From Pyrolobus sp964613695 (GTDB lineage: Archaea > Thermoproteota > Thermoprotei_A > Sulfolobales > Pyrodictiaceae): a stretch of DNA of 11,562 nucleotides. How positions within the stretch are numbered: position 1 is the stretch's first letter; the number at the start of each line of letters is the position of its first letter. Shown here piece after piece: positions 7,381 through 11,562 of the stretch. The notes under the pieces are model-generated. The model was not told where the DNA came from. It saw only the letters and a list, made by a program, of their open reading frames with translations, and made no database searches. Location: positions 1 to 11,562 of the forward strand of contig CAZTIR010000042.1 in assembly GCA_964613695.1 (NCBI GenBank). The letters are read 5' to 3'. Both the position numbers and the translations under genes were made by a program.

Positions 7381-7671
7381 CTAGGCCAGCAGCACGCCGC
7401 TAGGCCTCCGCTCCCGGGGCGGCGTGCCATTGCCCACAACAAGCCTAGCTCTCCAGTAGTGCTCGGGAACCACGATGACATCCACTCTATCAGTCTCGTG
7501 GTCTATGAGCCTCGCTATAGCCGCGGCAACCTGCCTAGCCTTCTCGACGCCACCCCTAGCAGCGTAAAGGCTCCTCTGAACCCTCTCAAACCCCATCGAG
7601 AAGAGGAGCTTAGCCACCTTATCCCGCTTGTAGTCGTCGCTAATGTCGTACGCCACTATCACCACGGGCAA
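7381..7671 (-). CDS. cas2: CRISPR-associated protein Cas2
   Basis: The 96-aa protein has the Cas2 ferredoxin-like hallmarks: VVIVAYDISDDYKRDKVAKLLFSMGFERVQRSLYAA (3-38), with the metal-binding Asp9 and the RVQ-S strand, then DRVDVIVVPE (61-70). Cas2 dimers bridge two Cas1 dimers in the integrase that inserts new spacers. The start TTG 7671 lies inside the 3' end of cas1 (13-base overlap), implying translational coupling; GTG 7665 is an alternative start. Length is typical. The C-terminal tail (NGTPPRERRPSGVLLA) is basic and probably flexible. Confidence 0.95.
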   Translation of the reverse strand: MPVVIVAYDISDDYKRDKVAKLLFSMGFERVQRSLYAARGGVEKARQVAAAIARLIDHETDRVDVIVVPEHYWRARLVVGNGTPPRERRPSGVLLA

Positions 7672-8708
7672 CGCCCGCCACCCGGCAGCGTGTAGAAGGC
7701 TGGCACGGAGCCCCTCTTCAGGCTGGAGGCTAGGAGCCTAGCCTGCCGGGCCACATGCCCCTCGAGCGTGTCGAGCCTCCCGCTCGATCCATCCCTAATC
7801 CGCCTCGAGGCCCACTCCCTAAACCTCTTGACCAGCCAGGCTCTAGTCTCCGGCGAGAGGAGGCCGATCTCCGCGTCCCTAGCCGGCCGGTACCCCTCGT
7901 GGACCAGCATATGGTAGACTAGGGAGTCTACAGCCGCGACTCTGAAGAGCTCGGCTACATCGTAGACCAGGGTTTCGGCTCCACTCCTATCCCGGTGCAT
8001 GAAGCCGACGTAGGGGTCTAGGCCGTACAGCACTAGGTAGCGGTGGACGAGAGCATAGAGGAGGGCGTAGAGGTAGTTGAGCATCATGTTGACATCATCC
8101 CCGGCGTCCGGGTCCCTCCCCCGGAAGCCAAGCTCACCGGGAAGAGCGGCGGCTAGAGTACGCCAGTAGCGTCTAGCGCCGCTAGCCTCCAGCACCCTCA
8201 GCCTCTCCAGGCTCTCAGCTCTCAAAGAGTCTCGCGCATAATCACGTATGGCTTCCGCTTCGGCACCCGCGCCCTCCACGCCACTAGACTCTAGACACTC
8301 TAGTAGAGCCGCCTGGCTCTCGAGCTTAGCCGCCACGATGCCCCTAGCCACGTCGAGCCGGAGCCTCTCGTCGGTAGCCGCGCGGTACTGTGCTATCCTA
8401 ACGGCGCTAGTCGCGTTAATCCAGGGCGGCGAGAGGCTCACTATGGGCGTTCCACGCGCATCCAGAACCACTATGTCAATGCCAAGCCTCGCGAGCCTCC
8501 TTATAGCAGCCGTCGTTATGCTAACCTGGCTGGTGGCCAAGACTATCCTATCGACCTCCGCCACGGGTATCGTTAGCCTCCCGCTCTTCGACTCCACCAC
8601 CACGGCCCCACGGTGCACGTGTATCTTGGCACCCCTCTCCGCCACCACAAGCACCCTCGGAGCCTCCAGGAGCATCACCTCCTCGGGCACACGGGGCGGA
8701 AGGGGCAC
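7659..8708 (-). CDS. cas1: CRISPR-associated endonuclease/integrase Cas1
   Basis: The N-terminal beta domain (about 15-95; IPVAEVDRIVLATSQVSITTAAIRRLARLGIDIVVLD region) is followed by the helical catalytic domain. Candidate metal ligands are Glu174 in RVLEASGARRYW, His238 in GFMHRDR and the acidic pair Asp250/Glu253 in YDVAELFR; DPYVGFMHRD is a strong family signature. Cas1 with Cas2 integrates spacers at the leader end of the array. The start is GTG 8708, overlapping csa1 by 34 bases. An ATG at 8675 that overlaps the csa1 stop (TGATG) is preceded by GAGGAGGTG and would give a 338-aa protein; it may be the true start. Confidence 0.97.
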   Translation of the reverse strand: MPLPPRVPEEVMLLEAPRVLVVAERGAKIHVHRGAVVVESKSGRLTIPVAEVDRIVLATSQVSITTAAIRRLARLGIDIVVLDARGTPIVSLSPPWINATSAVRIAQYRAATDERLRLDVARGIVAAKLESQAALLECLESSGVEGAGAEAEAIRDYARDSLRAESLERLRVLEASGARRYWRTLAAALPGELGFRGRDPDAGDDVNMMLNYLYALLYALVHRYLVLYGLDPYVGFMHRDRSGAETLVYDVAELFRVAAVDSLVYHMLVHEGYRPARDAEIGLLSPETRAWLVKRFREWASRRIRDGSSGRLDTLEGHVARQARLLASSLKRGSVPAFYTLPGGGRCPW

Positions 8709-9538
8709 GAGTCTGGGCAGGAGTGGGGCCTACCCGGGTCGCTCTTCGAGGCTATCATCTCCGCCGCCTCATCCCTCGCTCTTATAAAAGCCTCCCTCTC
8801 CTCGTTCCCTATGTACACCGGCTCTATCTCAAGGCGGGACCCGTCACCATTAACCATGATCACGAGGCCATAGTCGAAAGGCGTCTCGAGGTTAGCCTCT
8901 AGGGCGAGCGCGTAGCCCGCGAGCGCAACCGGGTAGGAGTCGCTCCACCTCCCATACTTGACCTCCACCACAACCCCGAAGGCGAGCGCATCGACGCGCA
9001 AGCGTTTTGAGAGGCCTAGGAGGCTCCCATCAACCTCCCACTCGGTGAGCCACGGGGGCGAACGGGTCTCCAGAATCCACCCACCCCACTCCAAGACCAT
9101 CCTGCGGTAGACGCGGGCCGCGAACCTCTCCAGCTCCGCATCAGGCTCGGCGACGCCGGCTAGCTCGAGAACCCTCTTACCCCGCTCAAGAGCATCACTC
9201 ATTAGCGCGGCTACAGCATCCACCACGTTGACTCCGTCGCCCAGCACCAGGCGCATGAGATCGTTAGCCGAGAGGTGGAAGGCGGCGTGCACCACACGAC
9301 CCTTGAGCATCGGCCTCGAGGGCCTAGCCTGAATCCCTAGCACCCGCCTCACGAACAAGTCTCTGCGCGTGGGGCAGTAGCGGTAGGCGACCTCCGAGAC
9401 TCCCAGCTGGAAGTCGTACCTCGGGCGGAGTGGCGGATCCTTCCAGTTCCAGCCCCTGAGCCTCTCCTCGACCGGGTCAGCCGCCCTCAGCCTATGGAGC
9501 CTGCGTAGATGCCTAGCTATCGTGGCGGCTGATAACAC
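8675..9538 (-). CDS. csa1: CRISPR-associated Csa1, Cas4-like Fe-S nuclease of type I-A
   Basis: Residues YRYCPTRRDLFVRRVLG (52-68), LKGRVVHAAFH (78-88), RVDALAF (181-187) and VVVEVKYG (189-196) form the RecB-family nuclease core (His84, Asp183, Glu192, Lys194). Cys55 and the C-terminal CPDSCPFRPVC (Cys274, 278, 284) supply the four ligands of an iron-sulfur cluster. Csa1 is typical of crenarchaeal type I-A adaptation operons, where it works with Cas1, Cas2 and Cas4 in processing prespacers. The start is GTG 9538, about 22 bases from the TATA centre, so the message is probably leaderless. It is the first gene of csa1-cas1-cas2 and divergent from csa3. Confidence 0.92.
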   Translation of the reverse strand: MLSAATIARHLRRLHRLRAADPVEERLRGWNWKDPPLRPRYDFQLGVSEVAYRYCPTRRDLFVRRVLGIQARPSRPMLKGRVVHAAFHLSANDLMRLVLGDGVNVVDAVAALMSDALERGKRVLELAGVAEPDAELERFAARVYRRMVLEWGGWILETRSPPWLTEWEVDGSLLGLSKRLRVDALAFGVVVEVKYGRWSDSYPVALAGYALALEANLETPFDYGLVIMVNGDGSRLEIEPVYIGNEEREAFIRARDEAAEMIASKSDPGRPHSCPDSCPFRPVCPRR

Positions 9539-9556
9539 CAGAACACCGGTAATACC

Positions 9557-9563
9557 GTATAAG
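9557..9563 (-). promoter_or_regulatory. TATA box of the csa1-cas1-cas2 operon
   Basis: On the minus strand CTTATAC follows GGG, about 22 bases from the GTG start of csa1. A second AT core (GGGCTTAAACC, 9569-9579) lies just upstream. The dyad at 9598-9610 stands about 35 bases further upstream, a place better suited to activation than to blocking. Confidence 0.55.
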
Positions 9564-9597
9564 CCCGGGGTTTAAGCCCATGGGGGTCGTCACGTCA

Positions 9598-9610
9598 GGT
9601 CCATGGGACC
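9598..9610. promoter_or_regulatory. GGTCC-ATG-GGACC dyad in the csa1/csa3 divergent promoter region
   Basis: This is a 5-bp dyad with an ATG centre. The same GGTCC/GGACC arms recur at 9674-9690 and in the CRISPR leader. It is upstream of both divergent promoters. A lone GGTCC half site follows at 9620-9624. Confidence 0.45.
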
Positions 9611-9650
9611 GTGGTAATAGGTCCGCATTCAAAAATATTTCCATGTGGAG

Positions 9651-9658
9651 CTTAAATA
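9651..9658 (+). promoter_or_regulatory. TATA box of the csa3-cas4 operon
   Basis: CTTAAATA follows an AT-rich patch (AAAAATATTT, 9631-9640). A start about 26 bases downstream falls near 9681, inside the dyad at 9674-9690, leaving a 5' leader of about 55 bases before the ATG at 9736. Confidence 0.5.
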
Positions 9659-9664
9659 CTGGTA

Positions 9665-9690
9665 CCATGCGGGATGGTCCATGGGACCAT
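9665..9690. promoter_or_regulatory. Candidate operator at the csa3 transcription start
   Basis: ATGGTCC-ATG-GGACCAT (9674-9690) is a perfect 7-bp dyad with a 3-base centre. It overlaps CCATGCGGGATGGTCC (9665-9680), whose exact reverse complement occurs in the CRISPR leader at 11296-11311. Lying on the predicted start site, it would suit self-regulation of csa3. Confidence 0.55.
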
Positions 9691-9735
9691 AACGCGTAAT
9701 CACGCCGGTAATACCCATAGACCCTGGTCGAGGGG

Positions 9736-10529
9736 ATGGGCGACACCCTGGTCTACGTGATAGACTCGGGTTGGGAGCAGGCAAGCCTCCATATACNNNN
9801 NNNNNNNNNNNNNNNNNNNNNNNNNNNNNNNNNNNNNNNNNNNNNNNNNNNNNNNNNNNNNNNNNNNNNNNNNNNNNNNNNNNNNNNNNNNNNNNNGACA
9901 CCCTGGTCTACGTGATAGACTCGGGTTGGGAGCAGGCAAGCCTCCATATACTCGAGAGCGCTGGGAGAGGCTCTAGGATAGTAATAGCCCTGCCCGACTC
10001 GACGCCATCCCGCATCATCCGCTCTAGGCTCGAGGACGCCGCTAGGAGGGTTGGCGCACGCGTAACGAGGCTAGTGAGGCTCAGGCCTCTGAACCCACCC
10101 CAATCCATCCATAGCCTGCTAGACGTGCTCCTGTACGAGCCGAGCCCTAGAACAGTCTATGTCAACGCCTCCCCCGCGCTAGCCTCGACCACTGTCATCG
10201 CAGCGCTGCTAGCCTCGATGAGGGGTGTGACACCTGCACTACTCCTAGCCACGGGCGACCCCGCCCAGCCAATAGTCCAGGTGCCCACCAGGCCGTTGAG
10301 AACGGTGGTGGAGGGTTTACCCCAAAGCCTCGAGAGGATAGCTAGACTCGTCTACGAGAAGGCTAGGAGGGTTGAGGATATCGTCGAGGAGACCGGGCTA
10401 CGCGAGACCACGGTTAGGAAGAAGCTCTCGAGGCTCAGGGCTCTAGGCCTAGTGGCCCGCAGGCTAGAGCTCTACGCGCCGACACCATGGCTAGCAGTCT
10501 ACGCCGCGTTGAGGGGGTGGAGCCCTTGA
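9736..10529 (+). CDS. csa3: Csa3-type CARF-winged-helix CRISPR regulator, interrupted by an assembly gap
   Basis: The gene begins ATG GGC GAC and after 61 bases runs into 100 N. After the N the same 55 bases (9742-9796 = 9897-9951) are repeated and the frame continues to TGA 10529. Collapsing the duplicate gives 212 aa without a break, a normal Csa3 length. The N-terminal CARF domain (LVYVIDSGWEQASLHIL near the start, RIVIALPDS, TVYVNASPALAST at 88-100) would sense cyclic oligonucleotides. Residues about 157-195 are a winged HTH (VEDIVEETGLRETTVRKKLSRLRALGLVARR). Csa3 proteins regulate cas adaptation genes and CRISPR arrays in Sulfolobales. The gene overlaps cas4 and is divergent from csa1. 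In frame upstream there is a TAG at 9718-9720, so ATG 9736 is the probable start. Confidence 0.85.
9742..9951 (+). repeat. 55-bp exact duplication flanking the N gap (contig-end overlap)
   Basis: Positions 9742-9796 and 9897-9951 are identical over 55 bases and abut the N run on both sides. An odd, exact length that touches the gap on both flanks is what a k=55 de Bruijn graph assembler leaves at contig ends. It is very probably not a biological tandem repeat. Confidence 0.9.
9797..9896. other. Scaffold gap, 100 N
   Basis: There are exactly 100 N, the common placeholder for a gap of unknown size. The flanking identity implies a true gap of minus 55 bases, meaning nothing is missing from csa3. 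Peptides translated through the gap are not real. Confidence 0.95.
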
Positions 10530-11083
10530 GACGCTACCCCGCGAGCATAGTCAAGGAGTACGCCTGGTGCCCCGTAGCAGCATGGCTAGCAGCCAACCTC
10601 GGCATAGCACCACAACCAACACCTAGGATGCTGGAGGGGCGGGAGGAGCACAGGAGGCTGAGAGAGCTGCTAGCAGAGATAGGCTACCCCGACGCCCACC
10701 CACTCCCACCACTACCCTCCAAGACCTACCCCCTGATAGCAACACCAGACGCCTACAGCCCCTCGAGAAACACACTGATAGAGGTGAAGAGAGTAGCGAG
10801 ACTAAACCAGAGGCTCTACAGGGTGCAGGCACTAGTCTACGCGCTAATAGCAACCGAGAACGGGATAAGAGTGGACAAAGTCCTCCTCTACAACACCGAG
10901 AACAACGAGAAGATAATCATAGAGGTGGACGCCTGGAGCCTCCAAACCGCCCGCAAGATCATAGAGAACGCGTTACGAGTAATACAGGAGCCCATACCAC
11001 CCCCAGTAACACAACCACCACAAAAATGCAGAGCATGCCGATGGCGCCGACACTGCCCAGAAGCCGCCCAAAACAAACTCTAG
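10487..11083 (+). CDS. cas4: CRISPR-associated Cas4, RecB-like Fe-S exonuclease
   Basis: Cas4 signatures in order: EYAWCPVAAWL with Cys28, EGREEHRRL with His55, LIATPDAY with Asp88, LIEVKRV with Glu99 and Lys101, VQALVYAL with Gln114, and KCRACRWRRHC with Cys181, 184 and 190 closing the iron-sulfur cluster. Cas4 trims prespacers and helps select PAM and orientation for Cas1-Cas2. Length is typical. It is given from ATG 10487, which overlaps csa3 by 43 bases; GTG 10517 or the TTG at 10526 that overlaps the csa3 TGA, just after GGGGGTGGAG, would remove 10 to 13 residues that match no family feature. The last third is richer in A and in CAA/AAC codons than the other genes here. It is co-transcribed with csa3 toward the leader. 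Confidence 0.94.
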   Translation: MASSLRRVEGVEPLRRYPASIVKEYAWCPVAAWLAANLGIAPQPTPRMLEGREEHRRLRELLAEIGYPDAHPLPPLPSKTYPLIATPDAYSPSRNTLIEVKRVARLNQRLYRVQALVYALIATENGIRVDKVLLYNTENNEKIIIEVDAWSLQTARKIIENALRVIQEPIPPPVTQPPQKCRACRWRRHCPEAAQNKL

Positions 11084-11195
11084 CACCCCATAACACGGAA
11101 AAGAGATTTCTCACCTCTGAAACAAACCACCCCTTCCACTTCCCGAGTTGTCGACTCCCACCACAACACTTTTATGTACCTACTCCTTGGCGATG

Positions 11196-11214
11196 GGACC
11201 ATCGCCGATGGTCC
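11196..11214. promoter_or_regulatory. Perfect 19-bp dyad in the CRISPR leader
   Basis: GGACCATCG-C-CGATGGTCC has 9-bp arms around one base. It overlaps a second dyad, GGCGATGG-GA-CCATCGCC (11189-11206), so the block holds alternating CGATGG/CCATCG units. It shares the GATGGTCC octamer with the csa3 promoter and starts about 27 bases downstream of the TATA-like box at 11169. Confidence 0.65.
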
Positions 11215-11295
11215 ATAGTATTCATTACTCGTCCGTGAGAAATGAAACAAGGCTTTTAAGAACAGCAAAGCGTTTAAAAGGTTACAAGATGAAAG

Positions 11296-11311
11296 GGACC
11301 ATCCCGCATGG
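11296..11311. promoter_or_regulatory. Leader copy of the csa3-promoter motif
   Basis: GGACCATCCCGCATGG is the exact reverse complement of 9665-9680 in front of csa3. It starts 24 bases downstream of the start of the TATA box at 11272-11279, so it covers the likely pre-crRNA start site. Confidence 0.6.
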
Positions 11312-11433
11312 CCGTTCCGCGATCCCATGAGGACCCGCCATGGACACCAAAGAACCCGCGGAGAAAGAGATAAGAGGGGACACAGAGGAGAATAACACGG
11401 AACAACCAGAACCAAAAGGAAAAGAACAGTGCA

Positions 11434-11562
11434 GAAACAACCATCAAAGAATTGAAAGCGTTCGCAAGGGGCGGCCGGAGCTTCGCTGGCGCGTTGAGGT
11501 ATGGAAACAACCATCAAAGAATTGAAAGTGCACAGATAGCTTTAGCAATAAACAATGAGATA
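11434..11562 (+). CRISPR. Start of a CRISPR array: two repeats, one full and one partial spacer
   Basis: A 25-base repeat beginning GAAACAACC and ending ATTGAAAG occurs identically at 11434-11458 and 11504-11528. The ATTGAAAG end is the classic crenarchaeal 3' repeat tail that becomes the 8-nt crRNA 5' handle. The first spacer (11459-11503) is 45 bases and GC-rich; the second (11529 on) is AT-rich and cut by the window edge after 34 bases. Repeat orientation puts the leader on the left, next to cas4, so the first spacer is the most recent acquisition. With csa1, csa3 and cas4 adjacent this fits type I-A. Confidence 0.93.

Larger units (their letters stand above)
11084..11433 (+). promoter_or_regulatory. 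CRISPR leader
   Basis: This 350-base stretch after cas4 is AT-richer than its surroundings and purine-rich on the plus strand near the array. It holds TATA-like boxes at 11169-11176 (CTTTTATG), 11252-11259 (GCTTTTAA) and 11272-11279 (GTTTAAAA). The dyads at 11196-11214 and 11296-11311 lie 24-27 bases downstream of the start of the first and last of these. No credible gene is seen; frames crossing it also run through the repeats. Position upstream of repeats ending ATTGAAAG sets the array's direction. Confidence 0.8.

Noticed and set aside
8248..8787. A 179-codon plus-strand open frame opposite cas1/csa1
   Set aside because: Low-complexity Ser/Thr/Ala composition and complete overlap with conserved cas1 mark it as a shadow frame.
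9629..9947. Several open frames that run through the run of N
   Set aside because: They only exist because N is treated as open; the flanking sequence is a duplicated contig end.
9742..9951. A biological tandem duplication or mobile-element insertion inside csa3
   Set aside because: The duplication is exactly 55 bases, abuts the 100-N placeholder on both sides and restores the frame when collapsed; no insertion-sequence ends are present.
11080..11517. A 145-codon minus-strand open frame across the leader and first repeats
   Set aside because: It reads through leader and CRISPR repeats, has a Phe/Pro/Ser/Leu-rich non-protein-like composition and no family likeness; it is chance in an A-rich leader.

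Overview
The window looks like the chromosome of a hyperthermophilic crenarchaeon, most likely of the Desulfurococcales/Pyrodictiaceae kind. The inference rests on high GC, AGG/ATA-rich codons, many GTG and TTG starts, TATA boxes placed for leaderless transcripts, a CDC48 ATPase, a GINS replication subunit, an archaeal-type S-adenosylhomocysteine hydrolase, a class III (pilin-like) signal sequence and a type I-A CRISPR adaptation module (csa1, cas1, cas2, csa3, cas4). The species cannot be named from the sequence alone.

Layout. (1) 1-1432, minus: the first 477 codons of a CDC48/VCP AAA+ ATPase, cut by the window edge just as the second ATPase domain begins. (2) 1509-1955, minus: a Tyr/Arg-rich protein of unknown function. 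It diverges from a plus-strand operon (2059-4436) of a 161-aa unknown protein, a GINS-family protein and adenosylhomocysteinase. (3) 4607-4683, minus: tRNA-Ile(GAT) with an encoded CCA. (4) 4843-5364, plus: a single-span pilin-like secreted protein, convergent with a minus-strand cluster. That cluster reads, in transcription order, a SAM-dependent methyltransferase (7304-6756), a PadR-like repressor (6713-6390) and a BASS-family membrane transporter (6347-5361). (5) 7381-9538, minus: csa1-cas1-cas2 with overlapping ends. (6) 9736-11083, plus: csa3-cas4, divergent from csa1. (7) 11084-11433: CRISPR leader. (8) 11434-window end: the first two repeats of a CRISPR array read on the plus strand.

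The CRISPR part forms one unit. Csa1 and Cas4 (both Fe-S RecB-like nucleases), Cas1 and Cas2 make the spacer-acquisition machinery, and Csa3 is a CARF-winged-helix regulator. The csa1/csa3 divergent promoter region and the leader share dyads built on the octamer GATGGTCC/GGACCATC, including an exact 16-bp match in opposite orientation. At three places the motif lies about 23-27 bp downstream of the start of a TATA-like box, near the predicted transcription start. The most interesting hypothesis here is that one factor, most simply Csa3, co-regulates its own gene, the adaptation genes and the array. No interference (Cascade, Cas3) genes are inside the window.

Caveat: 9797-9896 is a run of exactly 100 N. 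Identical 55-bp sequence stands on both sides, which is the signature of a scaffold join between overlapping contig ends. Removing 155 bp restores one uninterrupted csa3 frame of 212 codons.
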